A stretch of 64,000 nucleotides of DNA from Alloalcanivorax venustensis ISO4 (GCF_015356855.1 NZ_ARXR01000003.1:124001-188000); one strand, 5' to 3'; shown: positions 24,092 to 32,820, numbered from the stretch's first letter. Notes: generated from the letters alone by a model not told the origin. A program made the numbers and translations.

Positions 24092-24425
24092 GTGTTCCCC
24101 GCACCTGCGGGGATAAACCGCAGTTCACGAAGCCTCCCGAGATCGGGGAGTAGTGTTCCCCGCACCTGCGGGGATAAACCGTGCTCGCGGAACATGGCCA
24201 GCCAGGTAGATTCGTGTTCCCCGCACCTGCGGGGATAAACCGCCATAGCTGCTCCAGCTGAGCAGAACGATCAAGTGTTCCCCGCACCTGCGGGGATAAA
24301 TCGGTTCGGGAAGGATGCGTGGATATGCTGGCCTGTGTTCCTCACTGCCGTGGGGATATAGCTGCTCCAGTGCTGTGCGCAAGGGCTTTTGGCAACGTGG
24401 CCCGCACCGTTGTGGGGACATGTGT
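24092..24425 (+). CRISPR. Type I-E CRISPR array 2, short and decaying
   Basis: Four good 29-nt repeats at 24092, 24153, 24214 and 24275 (GTGTTCCCCGCACCTG...GGGGATAAACCG; the fourth ends AAATCG) enclose three 32-nt spacers. Two further, badly eroded repeats follow at about 24335 and 24397, at near-array spacing. The hairpin is CCCCGCA/TGCGGGG with a CC loop, unlike the CACAGG loop of array 1. Confidence 0.93.
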
Positions 24426-24511
24426 GCTCTGGAAAGCGAGTGGACTTAAGGAAACGGTTGGGAGGTCGCCCGGGCGTCGACTAGCGATGCCCGGGCAGAA
24501 GGCATCCTCTC

Positions 24512-24787
24512 TCAATTCACCACAGCGGTAAGCACGATCCGGCCCTCACTCACCTCCACGTCCAGCAACGTGTCCGCGCCGAAGCCCGCTTCGCTCAGCC
24601 ATTGCCCTCTCAAGAGCACGCGGGGTACCGCCGGGGGTGCCGGCTGGAAGCCTTGATAGGGTTTGAGGGGCACGCTGTCGCGGCTGCGGTGTACCTTCAG
24701 GGTGCGCCAATAGGGAAATGCCCGGGCCGGTTTTTCGGCGGGGCTTTCGGTGGCGCGATACTCTGGCATAACATTGCGCTCAGCCAT
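24512..24787 (-). CDS. SymE-like toxin family protein
   Basis: A 91-residue protein. The C-terminal two thirds, with VPRVLLRGQWLSEAGFGADT and LDVEVSEGRIVLTA, match the SymE/SpoVT-AbrB-like fold (SymE of E. coli: an SOS-induced toxin, translation blocked by the antisense RNA SymR). GAGGAG six bases before ATG supports the start. I see no LexA box upstream. An antisense RNA would be expected over its 5' end on the plus strand, but none can be shown from sequence. Its place just after the CRISPR arrays fits a defence/TA island. Confidence 0.75.
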   Translation of the reverse strand: MAERNVMPEYRATESPAEKPARAFPYWRTLKVHRSRDSVPLKPYQGFQPAPPAVPRVLLRGQWLSEAGFGADTLLDVEVSEGRIVLTAVVN

Positions 24788-24817
24788 AATAGACTCCTCA
24801 CTAGTCTGTTGTGGTTA

Positions 24818-24851
24818 GCTGCTTTCGGGTGGGCCAACACCCGGAGGCAGC
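24818..24851. other. Strong stem-loop upstream of the SymE-like gene
   Basis: GCTGC...GCAGC outer arms and CGGGTG/CACCCG inner arms around GGCCAA. On the minus strand it falls in the probable 5' UTR of the SymE-like gene, about 31 bp from its ATG. The rest of 24788-25065 shows no gene I can support. Confidence 0.45.
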
Positions 24852-25065
24852 GCTTATCAATAAATCGCACCTCCCATCCAACATCAGAACACTGTCCGTA
24901 TCAACAGTATTCTCGATAACCCGTTCCTTGCCGAACCCGCACATCCGCTTTACGCCGCCTGCCACGCTCTGCGACTCTTGGGGTTCCCCTGAAGCGGCGA
25001 TCTTCGCCGTGAAAATGGGGACGGATAACCATGAATAGCAGCAGCGCAAGGAAGGGAGCCCAGGG

Positions 25066-25314
25066 ATGAAACTGAAATGTTGCAGCGGCTGCCGGTACGG
25101 CGATGCCAGGGCGAGACGCACGCCCTACGGACCCGGAATCTGGTGCGCGCACCCGGACAACCAGGACGGTGTGCCGCAGGGTGTGCTGGACGCGGAATCG
25201 GCGAGCGTGGTGTGCGCCTTTGGCGAGGCGCCTTCCGGGAGCGACGGGGAAGAGCCCGCCCGCGAACCGGTGGTGAAAGTGCGCCGGCGTGTGCCGGTTA
25301 CGGTGACCTCGTGA
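25066..25314 (+). CDS. Small Cys-containing protein of unknown function
   Basis: An 82-residue frame with GGGAG before ATG. The N-terminal half has a Cys pattern: MKLKCCSGCRYGD...GIWCAHPDN, with a later Cys50 in VVCAFGE, which could bind a metal or iron-sulfur cluster. The C-terminal half is acidic then basic and shows no pattern. It overlaps the convergent SGNH hydrolase by 17 bp. Function unknown; coding status is likely but not certain. Confidence 0.5.
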   Translation: MKLKCCSGCRYGDARARRTPYGPGIWCAHPDNQDGVPQGVLDAESASVVCAFGEAPSGSDGEEPAREPVVKVRRRVPVTVTS

Positions 25315-26047
25315 TGTCCGCTCCGGCGCCGCTGACCGTCGTCGGGCGCAGCTGCCCGGCGACCTGGTCGGCGATGTAGGCGTAGCCTTTCTCCGAGGGG
25401 TGGTAGCCGTCTTCGGCCAGGCAGGCGGGGTCGGCGATCGCCGGGTAGGCCAGGTGGTGCACGCCGTGGAGCTGCGCCGCCAGGGTTTGCTGGGTGCGAT
25501 CAAGCTGGGCCGCGCGCTGGCCCAGCAGGTCGCGCAGCGGCCGGGGCAGGGCGGTGAAGTGCTGCATCGGTGGCACCGCGAGCAGATACACCGGCAGGTC
25601 GGGCCGGTGCCGTCTCAGGGTGCCGATCAGGTCGGTGAGGTGCTGGCGGTAGCGGCTCGGGCGGGTGACGCCGGTGGTGTCGTTGACGCCCAGGCTGATA
25701 ACGGCCAGGTCCGCCTCCGCCGGCGGCCGGTCGCCCAGATGCCGGTTGAGGCCCAGGGCGCGGATGCCGTTCACACCGATCACTTGCCAGGTAACCGTGT
25801 TCTGATGGCGGGCCGCCAGGGCACGGGCCAGATGCGCGCCCAGGCCCTGGCGGTGCTCGGCCACGCCGACGCCGGCGGCGGTGGATTCGCCCACCACCAG
25901 CAGCCGTAGCGGCGGGCCGTCGCCGCTGCCTTCGCGGCCCCGGTCGGCGCCGCCGGCCTCCGGCAGGCGTGGGGTGTCCCGGCGGGCGCGCCGCGCCTGA
26001 ACGAACAGCAGCGGCGCCAGCAGCAGGCACATCAACCAGAAGCGCAT
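25298..26047 (-). CDS. SGNH/GDSL-family hydrolase
   Basis: A 249-residue protein with a hydrophobic N-terminus (about 1-17), probably a signal or membrane anchor. SGNH blocks: VVGESTAAG (52-60, Ser55 nucleophile; GES in place of GDS), VIGVNG (block II Gly), SLGVND (block III Asn) and DGYHPSEKGY (block V Asp and His). Such enzymes are lipases, thioesterases or carbohydrate esterases; the substrate is not evident. It lies 13 bp after the flavoprotein gene in the same direction, so the two are likely cotranscribed. Confidence 0.85.
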   Translation of the reverse strand: MRFWLMCLLLAPLLFVQARRARRDTPRLPEAGGADRGREGSGDGPPLRLLVVGESTAAGVGVAEHRQGLGAHLARALAARHQNTVTWQVIGVNGIRALGLNRHLGDRPPAEADLAVISLGVNDTTGVTRPSRYRQHLTDLIGTLRRHRPDLPVYLLAVPPMQHFTALPRPLRDLLGQRAAQLDRTQQTLAAQLHGVHHLAYPAIADPACLAEDGYHPSEKGYAYIADQVAGQLRPTTVSGAGADITRSP

Positions 26048-26060
26048 GGTGTCCCCGGCC

Positions 26061-27683
26061 TCACACCAGCATGCGTTTGGCCAGCGGCAGCCCGCGCCGG
26101 CCGCTGATCGCCAGGGTGGTCATCAGGCCGCCGACCAGGGCGCCGCCCACCCCGCAGGTGAGAATGTCCTGGCCGGTGAGATAGAGGCCGGGCACCTTGG
26201 TTTTCGGGCGCAGCCAGTCCTGCTCGAAGCGTTCCGGATCGTGGTCCAGGCCGTAGATTTCGCCCTCCGGGTAGCGGCAGAAGTGGGCCGTGGAGAGCGG
26301 CGTGGACAGTTCGTAATAGTCCAGGTGATCGCGCAGGTGGGGGTGCTTCTCGAACAGCTTTTCCAGCAGCCGCTGGGAAAAGTCCTCTTTTTTCGCTTCG
26401 TAGTCATCGCCGCGTTTGCCCCAGGGGGCGTCGGCCCAGCGCTGGTACCACTCGAACGGCGCGGCGGCGACGATCTCAATGGTGGCGCGGCCCGGGTAGC
26501 GGCGGGTGAAGTCCGGGTCCTTGGCGCTGGGGAAGGAGATATAGGTGAGCGGAATATCGTGGTGGTCCGGGTCGGCCAGGGCGCGGTCGAGCTGGCCTTC
26601 GTAGTCGTTGTCCGGGTAGATCCAGTAGTTGGTTTTCGGCAGCCCCAGGTTCTCGGCGGTGTCGTTGAGGCCGATGTACAGGCAGGCGCTGGCCATGGCG
26701 CGCCGCACCTGCCCGAGCTGCTTCCGGTAGGCCGCGTGCTGCGGGGTGGTGTCCGGCAGCAGCTCGGTGAAGGTGTTGAACACGCCGGCGTCGCTGATCA
26801 CCGTGGCCGCCCGCTCTTCATGGCCATCGGCCAGGCGCACGCCGACGGCGCGGCCGTTTTCGATCAGGATGTTGGTGACATCGGCGTAGGTGAACACCTC
26901 GCCGCCGCCTTGCTGGATCACCGGAATCACGTTGCGGGCGATTTCCGAGGCGCCGCCCACCGGGTAGTAGCCGCCGTACAGATAGTGGCGGGCGATCAGC
27001 GCGTGAATCAGGAAGCTGGAGCGGGCCGGGGGCAGGCCGTTGTCGCCCCACTGCCCGGTGAGCACGGCGATCAGCTCCGGGTCGTCGGTGAGCTCGGCGA
27101 GCACCTCGCGGGTGGGGCGGTTGTAGTGGCCCAGGGCGCCGCGGTTCAGCGCCAGCCGCGCCACACGGGTAAGCGGCGCGGGCAGCAGCTTGCTGGCGGT
27201 GAACGGTTTGATGGCGCCGGCGGCTTTGTTCAGTGCCTTCATATAGGCGTCGATGGCGCCGTGCTGGTCCGGAAACGCCTTTTTCAGCTCGGCGCGAAAG
27301 GCGTCCGGGCCGGCGACCAGATCGTAGTGGCGGTCACCGAGGAAAATGCGGTCGTAGCAGGCGTCCATGGGCGCCCACTGCAGCTTGCCGTCGGTGATGT
27401 GGTCGAACAGCCGGCGGCTGAGGGTGTGGCGGGCGCCCATGTCGCCGATGTAGTGGACGCCCACGTCCCACTCGTAGCCGTTGCGTTCGTAGCTGTGGGT
27501 GAAGCCGCCGGCGGTGTAGTGCTGCTCGAACACGGCCACCTTCTTGCCCAGCTTGCTGAGGCAGGCGGCGGCGCACAGGCCGCCGATGCCGGAACCGATC
27601 ACCAGGACGTCATAGGGGCCGTCCAGGCGGTTGGCGCGGTAGCGGCGGCCGACGCGGATGGAACTGGGCTGCGGACTGGGCAT
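26061..27683 (-). CDS. RetSat/CrtI-like FAD-dependent oxidoreductase
   Basis: A 540-residue flavoprotein of the phytoene desaturase / all-trans-retinol 13,14-reductase superfamily. The dinucleotide-binding motif is YDVLVIGSGIGGLCAAACLS (25-44) with the VFEQH acidic end; HYTAGGFTHSYERNGYEWD is the substrate-side block, and the C-terminal GLYLTGQDILTCGVGGALVG closes the FAD site. It probably saturates or isomerises a double bond of a polyene or fatty lipid; the substrate is unknown. The start at 27683 was chosen for family length; the upstream frame runs into REP sequence and the next gene. A palindromic operator lies 21 bp upstream. Confidence 0.85.
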   Translation of the reverse strand: MPSPQPSSIRVGRRYRANRLDGPYDVLVIGSGIGGLCAAACLSKLGKKVAVFEQHYTAGGFTHSYERNGYEWDVGVHYIGDMGARHTLSRRLFDHITDGKLQWAPMDACYDRIFLGDRHYDLVAGPDAFRAELKKAFPDQHGAIDAYMKALNKAAGAIKPFTASKLLPAPLTRVARLALNRGALGHYNRPTREVLAELTDDPELIAVLTGQWGDNGLPPARSSFLIHALIARHYLYGGYYPVGGASEIARNVIPVIQQGGGEVFTYADVTNILIENGRAVGVRLADGHEERAATVISDAGVFNTFTELLPDTTPQHAAYRKQLGQVRRAMASACLYIGLNDTAENLGLPKTNYWIYPDNDYEGQLDRALADPDHHDIPLTYISFPSAKDPDFTRRYPGRATIEIVAAAPFEWYQRWADAPWGKRGDDYEAKKEDFSQRLLEKLFEKHPHLRDHLDYYELSTPLSTAHFCRYPEGEIYGLDHDPERFEQDWLRPKTKVPGLYLTGQDILTCGVGGALVGGLMTTLAISGRRGLPLAKRMLV

Positions 27684-27703
27684 GGTGGGGGCGCTCCCTT
27701 GAA

Positions 27704-27718
27704 GTGTACAGCGTACAC
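27704..27718. promoter_or_regulatory. Perfect palindrome before the RetSat-like gene
   Basis: GTGTAC-AGC-GTACAC, 6-bp arms, 21 bp before the start codon. The form and position suggest a TetR-family operator. No regulator gene is adjacent. Confidence 0.55.
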
Positions 27719-27754
27719 ATTCACCCAATCCAGCCGCCCGGTCAAGAGCGAGGT

Positions 27755-27900
27755 TTGTAGGAGCGGGCCCGGCCCGCGAAAGGGAGCGAAGCTCCCGGCA
27801 GGATCCCAGAGACCTTGGAAAGCGGGACTTCAGCAGGCCTCTGGTATCCCGCCGGCAAGCAGAGCTTGCCTTTCGCGGGCAAGGCCCGCTCGCACAAGCT
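27755..27900. repeat. Head-to-head pair of REP-like palindromes, copy B
   Basis: 27755-27814 reads like copy A (GTAGGAGCGGGCC...GGATCCCAGAGACC), and 27843-27900 is the same family inverted (ATCCCGCCGGC...CTTTCGCGGGC...GCCCGCTCGCACAAG). A paired arrangement of this kind is a BIME-like unit. It fills the gap between the RetSat-like gene and the aldo-keto reductase. Confidence 0.8.
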
Positions 27901-27912
27901 CTCACCCACCGA

Positions 27913-28950
27913 TCAGGGCGCCGGGTAGGGGAAGCGGGTGTGGATGGCTTCCAGCTCCTTTTCCAGGTCCTTGTCCCAGGGCAGGTCGACGCTGTCCAGG
28001 TTTTCGCGCAGCTGGTTGAGGTTGGTGGCACCGATGATGTTGCTGGTCACGAACGGGCGCGTGGTGACGAACTGCAGCGCCAGGTGCGTGGGGCTGACGC
28101 CGCGCGCCTCGGCCAGACGGCAGTAGGCTTCGGTAGCTTCAGTGGCCTGGTCGTTGGTGTAGCGGGCGAAGTGCTTGAACAGGGTCAGGCGGGCGTTGGC
28201 GGGCCACTGGCCGCCCCGGTACTTGCCGGTGAGCATGCCGAACGCCAGCGGTGAATAGGCCAGCAAGCCCACGTTCTCGCGGTGCGCCACTTCCGCCAGG
28301 CCCACTTCGAAGCTGCGGTTGAGCAGGGAGTAGGGGTTCTGGATCGATACCGGCGGCGCCAGGCCGATCTTCTCCGCCTCGCGGATAAAGGCCATGGTGC
28401 CCCAGGCGGTTTCGTTGGACAGGCCCCAGTGGCGGATCTTGCCGCTGTCCACCAGCTTTTTCAGGGCGGCCACGGTCTCGGCGATGGGCACCACGTCCTG
28501 GTCTTCACGGTGTTTGTAGCCCAGACGGCCGAAATAGTTGGTGGTGCGCTCCGGCCAGTGCAGTTGGTAGACGTCGATAACGTCGGTCTGCAGCCGCTTG
28601 AGGCTGGTTTCCACGGCGCGCTCCAGGTGGTCCTGGTTGAGGCGCGGGCCGCCGCGGATGTGTTTCACGTAGTCGCCGGGCCCGGCGGCCTTGGTGGCCA
28701 GCACCACCTTGTCGCGGTTGCCGGTCCTGGCGAACCACTGGCCGATGATCTCCTCGGTGCGCCCGGAGGTCTCGGCGCTGGCGGGTACCGCGTACATCTC
28801 GGCGGTATCAAAGAAGTTGATGCCCCGGTCCAGGGCCAGATCCATCTGCGCGAAGCCTTCCTCGGCGCTGTTTTGGTTGCCCCAGGTCATGGTGCCCAGG
28901 CAGAGGCTGCTCACCTTCAGGTCGGTGTTGCCCAGCGGACGGTATTCCAT
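27913..28950 (-). CDS. Aldo/keto reductase, Tas-like
   Basis: A 345-residue NADP(H)-dependent aldo/keto reductase. The N-terminus MEYRPLGNTDLKVSSLCLGT and the insert with HWPERTTNYFGRLGYKH are typical of the Tas subgroup. Catalytic residues: Asp48 and Tyr53 (FFDTAEMYA), Lys in VVLATKAAG, His in YQLHWPE. The substrate is unknown. GGAGGG before ATG at 28950 fixes the start; an upstream in-frame ATG adds 11 residues without homology. In Pseudomonas a similar reductase gene lies near rplM-rpsI, so this belongs to the ancestral backbone. Confidence 0.88.
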   Translation of the reverse strand: MEYRPLGNTDLKVSSLCLGTMTWGNQNSAEEGFAQMDLALDRGINFFDTAEMYAVPASAETSGRTEEIIGQWFARTGNRDKVVLATKAAGPGDYVKHIRGGPRLNQDHLERAVETSLKRLQTDVIDVYQLHWPERTTNYFGRLGYKHREDQDVVPIAETVAALKKLVDSGKIRHWGLSNETAWGTMAFIREAEKIGLAPPVSIQNPYSLLNRSFEVGLAEVAHRENVGLLAYSPLAFGMLTGKYRGGQWPANARLTLFKHFARYTNDQATEATEAYCRLAEARGVSPTHLALQFVTTRPFVTSNIIGATNLNQLRENLDSVDLPWDKDLEKELEAIHTRFPYPAP

Positions 28951-29002
28951 GCTCTCCCTCCTATAATAGGTTTGCTTCGGCAAAACGGTGACTATACCCG
29001 AT

Positions 29003-29031
29003 TGTGGGAGCGGGCCCAGCCCGCGAAAGGG
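29003..29031 (+). repeat. REP-like palindrome, copy C (short)
   Basis: TGTGGGAGCGGGCCCAGCCC followed by GCGAAAGGG: the first half of the family only. It lies between the reductase and rplM. Confidence 0.7.
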
Positions 29032-29162
29032 CGTCTTTACGCTTGTCTTTGCCGGGGGCGTTCAGTACAATTCGCACCCTCTTGCCCGGCGGGCTCTCGC
29101 CGGAGGGTTGGTATTACCCGTAACGTTATGAATTCAGGGCACAATTTTTAGGGAAGACTCCC

Positions 29163-29591
29163 ATGAAGACCTACAGCGCCAAACCGGAAAGCGTAAAGCG
29201 CGACTGGTATGTGGTAGACGCCTCCGGCAAAACGCTGGGCCGGCTGGCCTCAGAAGTCGCCACCCGGCTGCGTGGCAAGCACAAACCGGAATACACCCCG
29301 CACGTTGATACCGGCGATTACATCGTTGTGATCAACGCGGAAAAGGTGGCGGTCACTGGCAAGAAAGCCACCGATAAGATGTACTACCGCCACACCGGAT
29401 ACCCGGGCGGCATCAAGGAAGCCAACTTCGAGACGCTGATCAATTCCAAGCCTCAGTTGGTGATCGAGAAAGCCGTTAAAGGCATGATGCCGCGTAACCC
29501 CCTGGGTCGCGACATGTTGCGCAAACTCAAAGTCTACGCCGGCACCGAGCATCCGCACACTGCTCAGCAGCCGCAGCAGCTGGAAATTTAA
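29163..29591 (+). CDS. rplM: Ribosomal protein L13
   Basis: A 142-residue 50S subunit protein. [14 protein letters not shown] (about 18-31), [12 protein letters not shown] and the conserved [20 protein letters not shown] block give certain identification. Cotranscribed with rpsI 11 bp downstream, the universal pairing. In E. coli L13 represses its own operon by binding the leader. The 5' region here includes a GC-rich hairpin (GGCGGGCTCTCGCC, about 29087-29101) that could serve similarly. Confidence 0.98.
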   Translation: MKTYSAKPESVKRDWYVVDASGKTLGRLASEVATRLRGKHKPEYTPHVDTGDYIVVINAEKVAVTGKKATDKMYYRHTGYPGGIKEANFETLINSKPQLVIEKAVKGMMPRNPLGRDMLRKLKVYAGTEHPHTAQQPQQLEI

Positions 29592-29602
29592 GAGGTCAGT
29601 CG

Positions 29603-29998
29603 ATGGCAACTGCAAACGCCGACTACGGAACAGGTCGCCGCAAAACGGCCGCCGCACGTGTTTTTCTTCGCCCGGGCAGCGGTAACATCACCGTGAATGG
29701 TCGTCCGCTTGACGTTTATTTCGGTCGCGACACCAACCGCATGGTGGTGCGTCAGCCCCTCGAGCTGGCCGACGCGCTGGACCGGTTCGACGTCTACGTG
29801 ACCGTCAGCGGCGGTGGCAACAACGGCCAGGCCGGTGCCATCCGTCACGGTATCACCCGTGCGCTGATGGAGTACGACGGCGAGCTGCGCGGTTCCCTGC
29901 GCCGCGCCGGGTACGTCACCCGTGACGCCCGCGCCGTGGAACGTAAGAAGGTGGGTCTGCACAAGGCGCGTAAGCGTCCGCAGTTCTCCAAGCGCTAA
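29603..29998 (+). CDS. rpsI: Ribosomal protein S9
   Basis: A 131-residue 30S subunit protein. [20 protein letters not shown] near the N-terminus, [19 protein letters not shown] in the middle and the basic tail [17 protein letters not shown], which reaches the P-site tRNA, are all standard. A terminator follows 32 bp after the stop, closing the rplM-rpsI operon. Confidence 0.98.
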   Translation: MATANADYGTGRRKTAAARVFLRPGSGNITVNGRPLDVYFGRDTNRMVVRQPLELADALDRFDVYVTVSGGGNNGQAGAIRHGITRALMEYDGELRGSLRRAGYVTRDARAVERKKVGLHKARKRPQFSKR

Positions 29999-30029
29999 GA
30001 CGGCCGTCCAGAGCCGTTTTACGCCCGAA

Positions 30030-30057
30030 AAAAGCCCGGCTTTGCTGGGCTTTTTTT
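30030..30057 (+). terminator. Terminator of the rplM-rpsI operon
   Basis: AAAGCCCGGC-TTT-GCTGGGCTTT hairpin with one G-T pair, followed by seven T. Confidence 0.92.
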
Positions 30058-30222
30058 GTGTGCAAATCAGGGGTTTAGCGGTTTGCCCGTGGGGAATAAC
30101 CGGTTGTCAGATGTGGGCTTTTTCATTAACATTTGCGCCGCCTTACTCCGCCCGGAGCACGAGGACCGACCTCGAGTCTCGGATCACCCCCCGAGCGTGG
30201 GATTTAAGGGGAGAACTTCTCA

Positions 30223-30810
30223 ATGAGCAATGACGGCGTAAACACCAGCCGCCGCACCTTTTTGATCGGCCTGACCTCAGCAGTCGGCGCCGCGGGTGCA
30301 TTAGGCGCGGCGGTTCCTTTTGTTAAATCCTGGCAGCCCAGCGCCAAAGCTGAAAACGCGGGGGCTCCGGTCCAGGTGGATATCAGCAAGCTGGAGATGG
30401 GCCAGCGCGTGGTACAGGAATGGCGAGGCCAGCCCGTGTGGGTGATTCGCCGCTCCGAAGAGACGGTCTCGGCGCTCGACGCGCTCAACGACCAGCTCAA
30501 GGACCCGCAATCCGAACAAGACCAGCAGCCTGCCTACGCGTCCAGCCTGTGGCGTTCGATCAAAAAAGAATATCTGATTCTGATCGGCATCTGCACGCAT
30601 CTGGGGTGTTCTCCTCTGTACGAAGAAGAACCCACCGTGGAACTCAAGGAGGGTGGTTTCTTCTGTCCTTGTCACGGTTCCAAGTTCGACCTGGCGGGCC
30701 GCGTCTACCAGGGCGTACCGGCGCCGACCAACATGGTGGTGCCGCCCCATTCCTACCTGAGCGAGTCCGTGGTTATCGTCGGCTCTGAAGAAGGGGAGAC
30801 CAAGGCATGA
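30223..30810 (+). CDS. petA: Cytochrome bc1 Rieske iron-sulfur subunit
   Basis: A 195-residue Rieske protein. The twin-arginine motif SRRTFLIG (9-16) begins an uncleaved Tat signal anchor. The two cluster-binding boxes are CTHLGCSP and CPCHGSKFD, and QGVPAPTNMVVPPH closes the fold. It carries electrons from ubiquinol to cytochrome c1. GGGGAG precedes ATG. The stop overlaps petB (ATGA). Confidence 0.97.
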   Translation: MSNDGVNTSRRTFLIGLTSAVGAAGALGAAVPFVKSWQPSAKAENAGAPVQVDISKLEMGQRVVQEWRGQPVWVIRRSEETVSALDALNDQLKDPQSEQDQQPAYASSLWRSIKKEYLILIGICTHLGCSPLYEEEPTVELKEGGFFCPCHGSKFDLAGRVYQGVPAPTNMVVPPHSYLSESVVIVGSEEGETKA

Positions 30811-32090
30811 GAATGGTGAACGGTCTGATCGACTGGGTGGATGCGCGTCTCCCCGTCGTCAACTCTTACAAGAAGCACATGTCGGAGTACTACGCTCCGA
30901 AGAACTTCAATTTCTGGTACTACTTTGGCGTGCTGTCCATGGTGGTGCTGGTCAACCAGCTGCTCACCGGCATCTGGCTGACCATGTTCTACTCCCCCAG
31001 CCAGGGCTTCGAGTCCGTCGAGTTCATCATGCGCGACGTGCAGTGGGGCTGGCTGATCCGCTACATGCACGCGGTGGGCGCGTCCGCCTTCTTCGCCGTG
31101 GTCTACCTGCATATGTTCCGCGGCCTGCTGTACGGCTCCTACAAGCCGCCCCGCGAGCTGGTGTGGATCTTCGGCATGCTGATCTACGTGGCCCTGATGG
31201 CGGAAGGCTTCCTCGGCTACGTGCTGCCCTGGGGCAACATGTCCTACTGGGGCGCCCAGGTGATCATCTCCCTGGCCGGCGCGATTCCGTTCGACATCCT
31301 GCCGTTCATCGATGCGAAGGACGCCAAGGAGATCGGTGACGCCCTCACCACCTGGGTGCGCGGCGACTACCTGCTCTCCACCGCCACGGTGAACAAGTTC
31401 TTCGCCCTGCACGTGGTGGCGATTCCGCTGGTGCTGGTGGCGCTGGTGTTCCTGCACATTCTTGCGCTCCACGAAGTGGGTTCCAACAACCCGGACGGCG
31501 TGGAAATCAAGCAGAACAAGGACGAGAACGGCATTCCGCGTGACGGCATCCCGTTCCACCCCTACTACACCGTGAAAGACCTGCCCGGCGTGATCATCTT
31601 CCTGATCATCTTCGCCGTGGTGGTGTTCTTCTTCCCCACCGGCGGCGGCTATCTGATCGAGAAGCCCAACTTCGTGCCGGCGGATCCGCTCAAGACCCCG
31701 GATCACATCGCACCGGTGTGGTACTACGGTCCCTACTACGCCATGCTGCGGGCCACCACCATCGACTGGTTCGGCATGTCGTCCAAGGCCTGGGGCCTGA
31801 TCGCCATGGGCGGTGGTATCGTGGTGCTGTTCCTGCTGCCCTGGCTGGACCGTCACCCGGTGAAGTCGATTCGCTACAAAGGCTGGCTCAGCAAGCTCCT
31901 GCTGCTCGTGTTCGCCGCCGACTTCGTGATGCTCGGTTATCTCGGCACCCAGCCCGCTTCGGGCCTGGCCAAGACCCTGGCGCAGATCGGCACGGTGTAC
32001 TACTTCGCCTTCTTCTTTATCGGGCTGCCGCTGGCGCACCGATTCGAGAAAGCCAAGCCGGTTCCTGAACGCGTAACGGGGGGTCACTGA
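30807..32090 (+). CDS. petB: Cytochrome b of the bc1 complex
   Basis: A 427-residue integral membrane protein, full-length cytochrome b (not split into b6 and subunit IV). Heme-ligand His pairs lie in the second and fourth helices: MHAVGASAFFAVVYLHMFRG and HVVAIPLVLVALVFLHILAL. GYVLPWGNMSYWGAQVI is the Qo-site region with a PDGVEI loop and a PEWY-like segment later (APVWYYGPYY, here PVWY). The start overlaps the petA stop and the stop overlaps petC (TGATG), so the three subunits are translationally coupled. Confidence 0.96.
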   Translation: MRMVNGLIDWVDARLPVVNSYKKHMSEYYAPKNFNFWYYFGVLSMVVLVNQLLTGIWLTMFYSPSQGFESVEFIMRDVQWGWLIRYMHAVGASAFFAVVYLHMFRGLLYGSYKPPRELVWIFGMLIYVALMAEGFLGYVLPWGNMSYWGAQVIISLAGAIPFDILPFIDAKDAKEIGDALTTWVRGDYLLSTATVNKFFALHVVAIPLVLVALVFLHILALHEVGSNNPDGVEIKQNKDENGIPRDGIPFHPYYTVKDLPGVIIFLIIFAVVVFFFPTGGGYLIEKPNFVPADPLKTPDHIAPVWYYGPYYAMLRATTIDWFGMSSKAWGLIAMGGGIVVLFLLPWLDRHPVKSIRYKGWLSKLLLLVFAADFVMLGYLGTQPASGLAKTLAQIGTVYYFAFFFIGLPLAHRFEKAKPVPERVTGGH

Positions 32091-32749
32091 TGAGAAAGCT
32101 AGTCGCGGTAATGCTTTTCAGCTGCCTGCCGGTGATGTCGTTCGCCGCCGGCGGCGGCAACAATGAATACGTGGTGGACGCACCGGTGAACCTGCAGGAC
32201 AAGGTGAGCCTGCAGAACGGCGCCAAGTTGTTCGTCAACTACTGCATGGGCTGCCACAGCATGGAGTACCTGCGCTACGGGCGCATGGCGGAAGATCTGG
32301 GCATCCCCGATGACCTGGTGTTGGAGAACCTGAACTTCACCAGCGATAAGATCGGTGACCCGATGGAAAACGGCATGGCCGAGGAAGACGGCAAGCAGTG
32401 GTTCGGCGTTACCCCGCCGGACCTGACGCTGGCCGCCCGCCACCGCTCCGCCGATTGGGTGTATTCTTACCTGATCAGCTTCTACGAGGACGAGGAACGG
32501 CCCTTCGGTTACAACAACCATGTGTTCCCCAACGTGGGCATGCCCCACGTGATGGCCGGAATGCAGCAGGAGTTGAGCGAGGAAGAGTTCAAGTCCAATA
32601 TGGGCGACATTGCCAACTTCATGACCTACGCGGCCGAGCCGATGGCTCCCACCCGCGAGCGCATCGGCGTGTACGTGCTGGTGTTCCTGGGGATTTTGCT
32701 GATTCCGGCATACCTGCTGAAGAAAGAGTACTGGAAAGACGTTCACTAA
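32090..32749 (+). CDS. petC: Cytochrome c1 of the bc1 complex
   Basis: A 219-residue protein: cleavable signal peptide (1-20, ending SFAA), heme c site CMGCH (52-56), a Met axial ligand probably in VGMPHVMAGM, and one C-terminal membrane anchor (IGVYVLVFLGILLIPAYLL). It accepts electrons from the Rieske centre and passes them to soluble cytochrome c. Last gene of petABC; a good terminator follows. Confidence 0.96.
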   Translation: MRKLVAVMLFSCLPVMSFAAGGGNNEYVVDAPVNLQDKVSLQNGAKLFVNYCMGCHSMEYLRYGRMAEDLGIPDDLVLENLNFTSDKIGDPMENGMAEEDGKQWFGVTPPDLTLAARHRSADWVYSYLISFYEDEERPFGYNNHVFPNVGMPHVMAGMQQELSEEEFKSNMGDIANFMTYAAEPMAPTRERIGVYVLVFLGILLIPAYLLKKEYWKDVH

Positions 32750-32786
32750 GCGGGAATTACCGCCCGGAACGCTTTTCAGCGAGCAA

Positions 32787-32820
32787 CAGGGTACCCGCGC
32801 GAGCGGCTACCCTGTTTGTG
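32787..32820 (+). terminator. Terminator of petABC
   Basis: CAGGGTA (32787-32793) with TACCCTG (32808-32814), and inner arms CCGC/GCGG around GCGA, followed by TTTGTGTT. Confidence 0.85.

Noticed and set aside
24801-25121. Two overlapping frames (plus 24811-25038, minus 24801-25121) between the SymE-like and the Cys-containing genes
   Set aside because: No ribosome-binding site and no recognisable protein pattern; composition does not favour either strand.
26046-28019. A 657-codon plus-strand frame opposite the RetSat-like gene
   Set aside because: Same GC effect. The minus strand has the FAD motif and family length.
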